Shown here: piece after piece, positions 1 to 10,705 of the stretch | Position numbering within the stretch: position 1 is the stretch's first letter | Layout: each line of letters begins with the position of its first letter | Assembly (NCBI GenBank): GCA_022376465.1 | Contig: JACDTU010000009.1 | Span: 992,001 to 1,056,000, forward strand | Reading direction: 5' to 3' | DNA from: Cubamyces lactineus | Taxonomy: Eukaryota; Basidiomycota; Agaricomycetes; Polyporales; Polyporaceae | DNA length: 64,000 nucleotides | Translations under genes and position numbers: made by a program | Notes under the pieces: model-generated | Told to the model about the DNA's origin: nothing | Seen by the model: only the letters and a program-made list of their open reading frames with translations | Databases searched by the model: none

Positions 1-399
1 ACCGCGACGCGCAAATCACGTGTACGTGTGCCAAGAATATTGCGCACGTGGGCGCATCAAAGTCGTAGCGCGTGTCAAGCACGCTAATTCGATCCATCGG
101 GCATTGATGATACCTACTGAACCTATACTAGCCGAGTATCTGGATATTGCTCAACATCAGAGCATCCACCTCGATGTCGACAAGCGTTCGGGTCTTGCTG
201 ACTGTGTAATATCCAACCACGGCTCCAGCTTCAACGGTGTACGATTCTGCAGCAGTGACACAGCTTAGGTATGCATATGCATACGAAATATGATGGGACG
301 AACTTTTTTGATGCGCCCAGTCTTGCATATCACCTAGGAGGTATATGAGGGGCTCGTTACGGCTCAGCTGGATGACCAGCTATCTGTCCTTCATCCACG
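1..399. other. Left-edge intergenic sequence
   Basis: No convincing coding region. The open frames here are short and match no family I recognise. It probably holds the promoter of the DUF6533 gene that starts near position 400. Confidence 0.5.
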
Positions 400-2200
400 A
401 TGTCTACCTCAACTGATCCCATCATTTCGGACTTCGCAGTTGCGTGAGTATTGTGGTGGAAAGCCGTGCATGAGTCGAACTAATGTATTTCGTGAAATCC
501 CGCATTGTTTAGCGTCACCTTCAATTACTGCAGCATCAGCATTATAAGTACGAGGACTTGTCGATTGCCCTTATCAGCTCACCCATCCATAGGTCGTAGC
601 TTTACTAACGTACTATTATTTGACAACACTAAGTCAAGAATTAAAGTACTACAATCGCAAGTTCTCAGTCGCAACACTCCTTTACATCACCAACCGTTAT
701 GTACCTCTGGCGAACGCTCTCTACGCTGCACCATGGCTTGTGTATTCAGATTCCGAACAAGTGTGTCCCGTATCATTCCCGAATCCCGGCTGTTCAATCA
801 TAACCTTGCTTCTTAGATGTCAGTGATATGTTTCATGGCCTTTGGGTGACGACCCATGTCTCAAACCTAGACAGTTGCGCAGCGCAGGTTGGGGTATTAT
901 TCGCGTTGGAAAATTTGCAGTACTTTCCATGGGCGAGTATGTATGTCTGTCTTATATCGGGTCGTCTGCTGACACCTGCGCTGTCCACAGTCTTCTCTGC
1001 ATTGCGCACATACGCCCTCCACAGAAAGTTGTACAGTGCGATCATGGTGCTCGTGATGTCACTTAGTACCGTCATCATTAGCTCGGTGAGTAATGTGCAT
1101 TGTACTGATTCTCGATGTATCCGTGTTTTGGGAAGCTGATTGCAGTGGCACTGGAACTTGCAGGTCAGGGAACATTGGCTTGTGATATCGGATAACGACA
1201 ATGGGAACGACCAACATGAGTGTACACCAACGATCGCGAACAGCCTACCAGTATGGTACCCATATTGGTAAGCTGCTCGATAGTCTCCGTCATTCTCTTC
1301 ATACTTACGAAGGAACGAGCAGTATGTATGTGAAGCAATAGTGGCGCGCAACTCTCTCATGCGGCATATCATACTTCTAGTCGCGCCCGCTGCGGCCCGT
1401 GTCCCTATGATCATTGCAGATCTGTTCACCATTGTCATCACTTGGAAGACACAACACCGGACATACAGCCTAGGCAAGAAATTGTCTGCTTCCTTCATTC
1501 TTACTACGGTACTTCTACGTGACGGTGAGGACTTAATCCCTATCCACCGCAGTGCAGTACTGATTGGCTCTATACCCTCCAGGCACCATTTACTTTGTGT
1601 TAGTCAAGGCTCGGCGCTGCGAGAATGGGAGCCGGATACTCATAACAGCCCACTAGGGTGCTCACGGCTCTCAACATTCTGCTGTTAGCTTTTGATTATC
1701 ATCAGGTACCAATCGATACATCCTCCTTGTCGATACAGAACCGAGAACAACCGTACTATAGGTGTTCGCAAATGATGCTATCAACGTCAGCTATCTAGTC
1801 AATTTCGCCGAGCCGTAAGACATGTGTCGTTCTTCTGGCTGCTCACGTCTGATCAACACCGCACAGGATCACCTCCATCCTCATCTCCGACTTCCTCACT
1901 AATCTACGCGAGGCAGCAGACAGCTTAGCCTCTGCCCCAGAGTTGCAAGCTTCTGTCAGCACCCTTGAATTCAGGATCATCAGCCCCATCGGTGCTTCTC
2001 TGCATGGCCCAGAAGAACCTCCTGCGTCGAGCGAGGCCCACGGTGAGAGCGATGGCCAAATCCCGGAGGCTTACGAGGAAGATCACAATGACGAACTTGT
2101 GATCCCGGGCGCGGAGGCGATGGGCGCGCGGGCGATGAGAGGAGAAGCAGAAGTTCAGGACCGAGGTAAGCCTTGTCATCATAACACTGTCAAACAATAG
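400..2200 (+). CDS. DUF6533-family multipass membrane protein
   Basis: This is a member of the large basidiomycete family of hypothetical seven-helix membrane proteins that begin with a DUF6533 domain; its function is unknown. The domain signature is visible in the exon from 593 (TTLSQELKYYNRKF, then LLYITNRYVPL). It is followed by a Cys-containing loop and the conserved FSALRTYAL segment (exon 991-1085). The next helices are PMIIADLFTIVITW (about 1393-1440) and VLTALNILLLAFDYH. The family's C-terminal helix motif, ITSILISDFLTNLREA, lies near 1866-1915, followed by a hydrophilic acidic tail ending at 2200. Several splice joins are clean, for example 936/991 and 1524/1583. The first coding exons are uncertain: the best start (ATG at 400) with exons 400-443 and 513-547 is one base out of frame with the DUF6533 exon. 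A wrong 5' model or an indel would explain this. Confidence 0.75.
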
Positions 2201-2308
2201 CATTGATGCTCACCATGCGGACGGCTACCCCGCCACCAGATCCCACTGTTGGAAGTTCTCCTCGAGAATCCTGGGTTTAGCTCATGTTCGAACCTCGACT
2301 GTTGAAGA

Positions 2309-2818
2309 TTGTTCGCCTTGTATGCGAGGCAGCCCGCTGGCGATGCTGCATTGGAACAACTTAATAATCATTCTATAACCGAAATGCCTACCGACGACTC
2401 TGGTGAAGCAGTAAGAGAAGACGCAATACTGACATCTGTTGCGACAGGCTTTCATAAGCGTCGTCCGTCCCTTTGTCGCGCGGCGCCAGAGAACACCCTT
2501 CTCCGCTGCCCGTCCTGCCTTGCACGCATCTGCGCCTCATGTCACGTCGAGTCGCACGAAGGCCTTAGCTGCGCGGAGTACAAGGACCACGCGTCCGGGG
2601 GGAACGACTCGTTCCAGCGCTGGCGAGAGGAACACGGGGTGAAGCCGTGTCCGGGATGCGGCGCGCACCTCGAGAAGGGCGGCGGATGCAACCACATGAG
2701 CTGCGCGCGGTGCGGGACGCACATGTGCTGGGTTTGTATGAAGACCTTCACAGAGATTGACAGTAGCCAGGGCGTGTATGCCCATATGAGACGGGAACAT
2801 GGTGGCATTGGAATCTGA
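2309..2818 (+). pseudogene. 5'-truncated RBR (IBR/RING2) ubiquitin-ligase fragment
   Basis: The translation carries the back half of an RBR E3 ubiquitin ligase. An IBR-type zinc module comes first (RCPSCLARICASCH, then HEGLSC). A RING2-type module follows (KPCPGCGAHLEKGGGCNHMS, then CGTHMCWVC), containing the GGCNHMxC core that includes the RING2 active-site cysteine region. The protein ends soon after with YAHMRREHGGIGI and a stop. The RING1 domain that recruits E2 is absent. Only about 110 bp separate this frame from the upstream DUF6533 gene, so RING1 cannot be encoded there. A possible acceptor site before 2448 suggests the real exon begins there and that the upstream part of the open frame is intronic. 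The most likely reading is a truncated remnant of a larger RBR gene. A small IBR-only protein is possible. It lies tail-to-tail with GDB1, 154 bp away. Confidence 0.6.
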
Positions 2819-2971
2819 TGAAAAGTGGTCGTTCCGTACATGGGTTATCGAGTCCTCTCCACCCTACGTGCGTGTCTATGGGTACAAGGTCGATGCTGAA
2901 AAGAAATGCGTACAACAGAGATAGGTATCTAGACAGAGAGAATACATCGTCCGTTTGGTTCCATTGCGAGA

Positions 2972-5900
2972 TCAAGCGACGTTGGCGCTCTTCGTGTGGA
3001 CCTCCTGCAAGAAGTCGAGCAAGCAGCTCGCGCTCCATGCCTGGGTGTTGCACGAGTCGGAGCAGAGCTCGCCATCCTTGTTCGTAAGCTCGGGGATACC
3101 AGCCCAAGGGTCTTTCTGGATATGCTCGCGAGGCTTGAGGAGAATGCGGTGAAGGTGGTGAAGAGTCTCGGTGGGGTCCTGTAGCTTCATCAGCGAAGTC
3201 GTTCGCCGATCACTGTGGGGACTCGTACTTACCGTTTTACCCACCCCAACCTTTGTGTCGAAGTGCAAGTATGCGCGCAGGAAGTATCCAAGCGGCCAAC
3301 CCCACTCAGGGCCCTAGGAGCGTATGAGGATCAGTATAACATCGCGCTATACGTCAGACAATCCGTACGTTGTGATAGTTCCAGCCTTTGGCAATAGAAG
3401 GATCAGTACCGTCGTTCGCGTTGTCGTAGTACGGGCGGTACTGCAAGTCGATCGGGTCAAGGGTCTTCATCCCTAGCGGGCCACGGAGGACTTGATCCGC
3501 GAGCTTGAGTGCGCCAAGCGCGTGCTCTGGGTCGAAGAGCTCGGGCGCGACGGTCATGGCGATAGGGAAGTTCGGGCGGAACTGGTAGTCCGACCATTCC
3601 CGCCCGGCGCCAGAGCCATAGACGTCCTTGTAGATGCCCCTGCGATTGACGATGCTCGAGTTGATGTTGTATTTGCCATCATCGGCAGGGTCTGTACGAG
3701 GATGATCCATGAGCATGATCAGCTTCGACGAATGAAGTAGGGCTCACCAGTAGGCACATAGTAGCACTTCTCGAACGACGATTGGAGCAGATCGTTCCAT
3801 TCCTTGTAAGTGACCAGACGTCTCTTGCCATCGACTAGCAGACCTCGTCAGCCTGACAGTTTCATCTCTTCGCCTGCAATACTTACCTTCAGCTTCGACA
3901 CCCTTGAAGGGGAATTTTCCCGCCTTCGACAGCTCATCCAACCATCGCAACGTGCTCTTCAGCAACCCGGTGATCTCCACCGGAGCACCGTCTCGCGGCG
4001 TCCCCGGGATGCCCTTGTTGCCCGCCTTCTCTGACTCGCCCATCTTGTCCATCCATGTCCCGCAGTTGTACCGGTTGCCGCCGAAGATGATACCGGTGCT
4101 CCAGTCGACTTTGATGTCGATGTTGAAGCCCTCGTCTCTCATCTGCATGTCTAAGTTCGGCCCGGCGTTGTACTCGCGGAACGAGATGCCATCGGCATGG
4201 CGCTGGAGAATCTCCTGGATGATCTCGGCGATGGTGCTGGAGTAGGAGTATGCACGGGGGTCGTTCCAAGTCACCCAGGTATCATCCTGAGGGAAGCGTC
4301 TCTTGACTGACTCGGACAGGATAGACAGGCCATCAGGCGCCATCTTCGCGTAGTCTTGGATGTTCTGCAACATCCACCACGGCGAATCGCGGGAATTGTA
4401 CCTGCACTCACCATTAACGACAGTCGAACAAGCAGAGGGCACGACGCTCACCGCGGGTTGCGCAAAGAGTCCAGGAGGTTGGGAATCAGGCCGTGCTTCA
4501 ACGTGGATGCGAAAGCGAGTATATGCGCCTTAGCACCCTCGAAGTTGCCCGTCGTGAGGAAGAGGCCGCGCAACGAGATGAAGACGTCGCGACCCCAGCA
4601 ACGTGCCCAGCCCGCAGCGAAGTGAGGCAGTCCAGCAGCCAAGGAAGGCGTTGGCTTACCGGGGTCGAGTGACGCGGACTTAACCTGGCCGTACATCTGG
4701 ATGGAGCACAGAGATAGGTTGTGGGTGAAGTCGTGTCCGCTAGATACGAAGTTGGAGCACTGCTCGATGGCCGCCCGGCGCGCAGCCTTGTAGGCCTCGG
4801 AGATGATGATCGCAAAGTACTTGGGACGCAGGAACGGCGGGACAGTCTCTTTTGCACGGTCAAGGCGATCCTTGAGCCATTTAGCGGGCTCTGCCAACGC
4901 AGGGAAGACGTCAACTTGCCTAATATGATGTGAGCGGAATACAACTGAGAATTAACAGACATGACGACATACTTCAGGAGACGGTTGGGCACGTAGTCGA
5001 ACGCCCAAGAGCCGTCGCGAAGATGCGCGCAGAGGGGATGTCCAAGATCATTGTAGCGCATGATGTGCCGCAAAGGATGCATCCAGCCTTCCAGACCACA
5101 GTACACCAGGTTGCCCATGTTCGGAATTGCATAGGTTCCGATTTCACCGCCAGTTGCATCTCTCTCCTCACCTTCAGCTCGGTGGAGCACGACATTGAGC
5201 TCGACGAAGCTGAGGTTGCTGAACGCCTGTTCGGCGCCCTGCGAGCAGAAGGCATCCAGCGCGCTGTCAATACCTTGCAACTGGGTCTCGAAGACCATGA
5301 AGCTGCCTGGAGGGAAGTACTCTGGGACGACGATCTCGGCGAAGGGGCCCTCGCCGTCGAGACCCTGGGGAACTACGACCTCCGGCATGTCGATGAGTTT
5401 CCCTGGAAGTCCCTTCAACGTTTCCGGATCCTTGTTGATCTCGTACGAGAGAATATCGATATATGCGCCGTAGATGAATTTCGCCTTAGTGCTGCGAAGT
5501 TTGATCGGCGTGACTGTGTGTACAATCGTGAGCATTCCGCTCGTCACCCTAGGGCGTAGACATACTGTATCCGCGATCTTTGGACCCCTTGTGGAACGCT
5601 GTATGCGCCACAAGGACATAGCCCTTCTGTGTCGCAGGCTGCACCCTGTGAATGACGATGTACTATGTAGAGATGTCAGATCAAGCGCATTCATTCTGAT
5701 GCGTTACAACTCACATCGTTCTCCTGGTGAACATGTCCCTCCTCGTATCCTTCCAGTGCCATCTCGGTATGCAGCGCGTTCAATAAACGCTTCGCTCTAC
5801 CAATACCGCTATGTTCGCCAAGAAGAGTGACTTGATACCTCCGTTTCTCGGCAACGAGGTTGAGCAACTTTGGGTAAAGGTCATCGAAGCCCTTGACGGA

Positions 5901-8506
5901 GCCGATGGCCGAGAACGAGAAGGTTATCAGCGCGCCTGTGGAAAGCGCGTCCTCGGCAGAGCGCTTGTCGAGGTAGGACTCGTTGTCGTGAGTGAGGTCG
6001 TAGAAAAGCGCGTGGGGAACAGATCCATTGTGAGGGATCACTACGCAATCGCGTGTGGGCCCCTTGCCGGTAGGAGGAGGAAGCTCTCCCTTGCTGGTCA
6101 TACAAGCGCCATCCATAGATCCTAAAGCATGCTACGTGAGGTATACCAAGAAGACGATTCGCAGATCGACTCACCGATAGGCTTCCCCAGACCATGGCGG
6201 TAAAGCAGTCTCGAGAATTCTTTGGGATCCCATGCGTTGCCTGCTTCGCGAATCAAGCTGTTGATCCCCAACCGACTGACGAAGACGGTGTCCATTTCTT
6301 CACTGCCGGTGAACAACTCCGCGCAGACATAGAGATTCGGGTTGACAACTCGTGCCGCATCGAGGAGAGTGACGCCGACATGAAGAGGGGTCGAATGACA
6401 GTTGTCGATCCGGAACCCCTCGAATGTCCCAGCGAGGGATGTAACGTACTTTGTCATGTACTCCCATAGCCATGGATTAGACGAAGGCCCGTCACCATAT
6501 CGAAGCTTCACGCAGTCACCCCAAACAATAACATCGCGTCTCAGATAGGCTTTCGAAGGCCACAGCGCGAAATTGGATAGCGGATCGGCGTTCCAAATCC
6601 ATCCATTGTTAGCGAGTGAGTAAGTCTCCGGGTCTGATTCCTTGAGGCGTGTGAAGTAGGGCTCGACCAGAGGGAGCCTGTATAGTATATAATCAATATA
6701 TCGCCAAGTACATGAGCGTCAGACTCACTGAGGTGTGATAGGACCGAGCTTGGGACCATGCGCGTCCAGGCGGGTGTATTTGAGCCGGTTGCGAATATTG
6801 TCCAGGGCGACACGCGTATCTTCGGACCATTCCTCGTAGAGAGGGACATTAAGGACCTCGACCACTCGCACCCAGGCATCGGCCAAAGCCTCGCTCTCGT
6901 CTCCGAGATTGACGAAAGCAGCCTTCACAAAGCCAGCTGCTACCGGACCAGCTACTTGCGCACCGAACCTCTTCTCCAGCTTCTTGTATCCCTGAATCTT
7001 CCCAGATTCGCGCATGACTTGGGCGAGATCTACCACTGTCTTATGTGCGATATCGGGGCCAGACCAAGGGACAACGTCGTTGCTATCCAGTGCCTGCTTG
7101 ACGGCCTGACGTTCCCTCGTGACTTCCAGGACGTAATACTGCCATAGATGCCGCTCTTTCAGGTAGGCGTCGAAGGCTTCGACCAGCGCGGAGACATCTT
7201 GTTCAGACGTAACGGTCGTAGGAAGACCCGCTGATTGGAGGCCCGAGGAAAACTCGAGCATCGCGGTATCGAGCTCCAGAGCTGGCCTGAGATGTGGGGT
7301 GTTGGCCGGGCTGAAACCTATAATCAAGCAGCGATGAGCGACCGAATGCACCCGCATCTGAAATCATAGCATTCACCAGCCTCGGGGTGATCCAAAAGCC
7401 ACGGACTGTCGTTCGCGGTGTGATTAAGCACGACGTCTGTGAGACTGAGCAGACCATATTCCTCCCGAGCGATCTTCAGCATTTCCTCTATCTTGGCTCT
7501 GCCGCCATCGTTGGCGACGCTCTTCTTGCCATCTGTGAACATCGACGGTTCATAGACGAGTTGGTTGCGGATCGAATACGGGCTATCGCTTTCGCCACGT
7601 TCTTGTAACGGTGTCCAATGGATCATATTGTAGCCCCGCGCGCTAGTCTCCGCGAAGAAATCCCGCCATGTCGCAGTAGGCCCCATCCACTTGGATACAA
7701 GAGTGAGGATGGAAAGGCCGTCGAGAGGGATGTTGACATAGTCGGATAGGATAGATGGACCAGTAGAGGAAACCTTGCCGTCAGACAGAATGTGCGAACG
7801 CGCCCTAGTCCTGAGTATCGGATCGATGTTGAAGTATCCTTCGCGTCCTTTGACGCGAGTCCCTGGTGTGTCTCCATCGTATTCGATCCAGTAGACGAAC
7901 GCTCCCGCATGCGAGATGGGCAGATCGATTTGTATGGGAGACGAGAAATCCGTAGGTAGCCTGAACAGACGCTACATCAGAGTCGAAAGATGAGCCAATC
8001 GGGAGACATTTACCTTCTTTCAGCGAATCTATCCCGCGCAAATCTACCGCCGTCCAAGGGGAAATTTGTCTTGAACACGCCGTTCCTGGAGGCGGGCGTT
8101 CCAGCGTCCAAGGTTACGCGTACAACATACGGTACATAGGCCGGAGGCAGCCGCATATACTGTACAAATTGGTCAACATGACCTTCTAAGCACAGAACCA
8201 AACGTGAAGAGACAAGAGCATATGCAAAGTGGGAAAATAACAGATAGGCGTATGCGCAAAAGTCAAGAGTATCGTACTCACGGCTCGATCTTTGTTTGGT
8301 CCACCATCGGGGTCCAGACGCAGTTCGTAGACGCGTATAGGCTGGTCTCCCTTGCTCGCAGACTCAAAGAACTCGATCCCCTCGTCGGCTGGGGTCTTTG
8401 GCGTGATTGGGGTAACCGGAGAGGTGCCATTAGATTGGGAGAAGTCAGGCTTTGGGATCTTGACTGAGGAAAGAGCAGCCTTGGCTTTCTTTGCGGCCTT
8501 GGGCAT
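2972..8506 (-). CDS. GDB1: Glycogen debranching enzyme (4-alpha-glucanotransferase / amylo-alpha-1,6-glucosidase)
   Basis: A bifunctional cytosolic enzyme that moves maltosyl/maltotriosyl units from glycogen branches and then hydrolyses the remaining alpha-1,6-linked glucose. The start MPKAAKKAK is at 8506. The GH13-like transferase half shows MIHWTPLQERG, the region-I motif DVVLNHTA (about 7430), region II GFRIDNCHS with the nucleophile Asp (about 6400), region III CAELFTGSEE with the acid/base Glu (about 6310), and THDNESYLDKR (about 5960). The C-terminal GH133 glucosidase half shows ARCWGRDVFISLRG (about 4580), SPWWMLQNIQDY, NCGTWMDKMG (about 4040) and the terminal PLGYFLRAYLHFD (about 3280). 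The last exon ends NTQAWSASCLLDFLQEVHTK and then a stop at 2972. The gene has many short introns, and its length fits the roughly 1,500-residue family. Head-to-head with SGF73. Confidence 0.95.
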
Positions 8507-8596
8507 GTTAGGGATCTAGGTGGGGAACTGGAGGAAGACCAAGGCGCGAGAGGGGGGGGAGGACGCGTCGAGGGATGCAAACGCGACGCGAGTGGG

Positions 8597-8605
8597 TCTT
8601 ATATG
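8597..8605 (-). promoter_or_regulatory. TATA-like box upstream of GDB1
   Basis: On the minus strand this reads CATATAAGA, about 90 bp upstream of the GDB1 start codon, a plausible distance for a fungal core promoter. It lies in the 384-bp spacer shared with the divergent SGF73 gene. Confidence 0.45.
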
Positions 8606-8890
8606 CAGCCAGGACGCGTGCGGGGTCTGTCTAGCTGCAATATGAACGTCGAGCCCAGACGGCGAACGGTCCAATCAGGGCGTGCATTCCCCTCATGACG
8701 TCAACTGTCTGACTTTCCATATCGGGCGACGGGCACTAGGAGTTTGAGCGTCTATCTGCTGGCGCTCCGTGGCCACGTGGCTGTGTATGTGCACCTCCGC
8801 ATGCCGCCTGAGCCAGTTTGAGCCACCGACTGCAGCTGCACACCCACCACCGCGGTCTGGGCCAAAGTAGTCGCATGAACAACGGCCACC

Positions 8891-10040
8891 ATGACTCTCA
8901 AGCTCAAGCCCAGCCCTTCTCCTCCTGCTTCCCCATTCTCTTGGGAGATATCCCCCCAGTCGCCTGACACCCACGGCCACCATGAAACCCCTCCATCTCC
9001 ACCCACAGCATGGCTCACTGCCCGCGATATGAAGGTCTTCGGCGCTGAACCGCTCGAGCAAGAGATCGGCATAGTGAAATGCAAGGACTGTCTCAAACCA
9101 GTCATGCGCAGTGCCATCTTGGAGCATGCAGGTGGGCATGGGCTGTCTGAATTATGAGCGATTCCCTACATCGTTCGTCCAGAGAACTGCGCGAAGATAC
9201 GATCTGGCGGCAAGAAGGGGGCTAAGGGCAAGCTCGGTGCAGACGTCGATGCAGGTATGTCCACACCGCCGACATGCACTGTCCCTCAGTATTCATGGTT
9301 TCGAGGCAGACAAGCGAGGGAAGAAGCGCAAAGCAGAGGACGAGATCGACGACCCGAGCGTACCTAAGAAGAAGCCGGCACGTCGAACCAAGGGTCCGGT
9401 CGACTACGACAAGCAATGCGGAGTGATCAACGACAAGGGTCTTCCATGCTCGCGCTCTCTGACCTGCAAGTCGCATTCCATGGGTGCGAAACGCGCCGTG
9501 CAGGGTCGATCCAAAGCCTACGACGAGCTTCTCCTCGAGTGGAATCGCGCGAACAACCCCAACTTCGTCGAGCCAGTGAAGAAGATCAGCAAGGCCGAAC
9601 GCAAGGAGCGCAAGGAGCGGGAAAAGGCGGAGAAGAAGCGTTTGGCGATGGAAGCTGCTGCCGCTGCAGGGGTCGATGTGACGAAGAAGGGGGCGAGCGC
9701 ATTGACGGGCGGGACATCCAAGAAGAGCAAGAAGGCGAACACTACGGCCGCTACGGCGACTGCTGCCGTAGCGGCAACAGCCCACGTTGGCGGTCCTACG
9801 GACGACGTCTACGAGAACATCGATGACCTCGATTCCGAGACCGAACTCGACTCTCTTGTGCGCTCCGTACGGAAGGCCCACGAACATGGCATCGTCGGCG
9901 TGCCCCTAGCAGTTCCATGCGATACCAGTTCGTGGTTCGTAGCCCGCCGGGAGCGACTACGGACATGTCACCAACTACTCGCAAACGCTCTCATGCCCTC
10001 TCGCAATGCTGCCGTTCCCCCAGCGAACAGGCTCGCATAG
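8891..10040 (+). CDS. SGF73: SAGA complex deubiquitination-module subunit Sgf73 / ataxin-7-like
   Basis: Ortholog of yeast Sgf73/human ataxin-7, which tethers the Ubp8 H2B-deubiquitinating module to SAGA in the nucleus. Exon 1 (from 8891) ends within a C2HC zinc finger, KCKDCLKPVMRSAILEHA. Splicing from about 9130 to the acceptor before 9181 completes it as ENCAKIRSGGKKG. A second short intron (about 9253-9308) leads into a basic region (KRKAEDEIDDPSVPKKK). The SCA7 domain follows, with CGVINDKGLPCSRSLTCKSH, the Cys/His signature of this family, at about 9418-9480. A charged helix (KAERKERKEREKAEKKR) and a low-complexity Ala/Lys stretch follow, ending at 10040. The splice joins keep frame and rebuild both conserved motifs, so the identification is strong. 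Confidence 0.92.
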
Positions 10041-10705
10041 GATTGCTTCGGTATACACTGCGGGTAGGTGACTTAGCTTAGTTTTGTCGGTGTCTGACGA
10101 TTGAATTCATACTGGCAGACCGTTCACGACATCCGATATATACCCCTCTGCCATGGTCACGTCATTGTCCATGCAGGTTTAGGTTGCGTCTCTTCATCCA
10201 TACGGACTCCTCGCTATTGTATATTACCGGATCAATATGTACCTTGTATCACAATGTAATGATAGACGTAGCGGTCGGATTTCGCGATTGAAGTCGACTC
10301 GTGGAATGTGGAGATTGTATGCCATTAGTCTGCCCAAGGCAGACATATCGAGGCGCTCTATTGAGGAGAGGGACGAGCGCCGCCGCGCCCTGACATTCAA
10401 TATGCGTAGGAAACGTGCCTAGAGCTACCCATTGACCAGTCGTCGATCTCACACTTCTGCGAAGACATGATAGTGTGATCTGGTAGGTATAAGCCGCACG
10501 CATAACCAATATCTCGTATCTAAAAGAAACAACCGTGCATCCCAGGACGCAGCGAGATAAAGCAGAAGAGCATATGAAGCATATTATAGCGAAGGTGGAA
10601 ATCATCCGCCATCCCGTCCATCCGTCCGCCATCCCATTCGCCGTCCAGAGCAGCGTCAAAGACTAACGTGGTTGTCTACACGTCCGCGTCCGAGCTCCGT
10701 CCTGC
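10041..10705. other. Convergent intergenic region SGF73 / RGD2-like
   Basis: Both flanking genes end towards this stretch, so it should hold two 3' UTRs and terminators. I see no coding sequence or repeat worth naming. Confidence 0.5.

Noticed and set aside
833..1498. 221-codon open frame on the minus strand
   Set aside because: It is the antisense of the DUF6533 exons, which show clear family motifs and splice sites on the plus strand.
9222..9887. 221-codon minus-strand frame over SGF73
   Set aside because: Antisense shadow of the SGF73 coding exons, whose zinc finger and SCA7 motifs fix the true strand.
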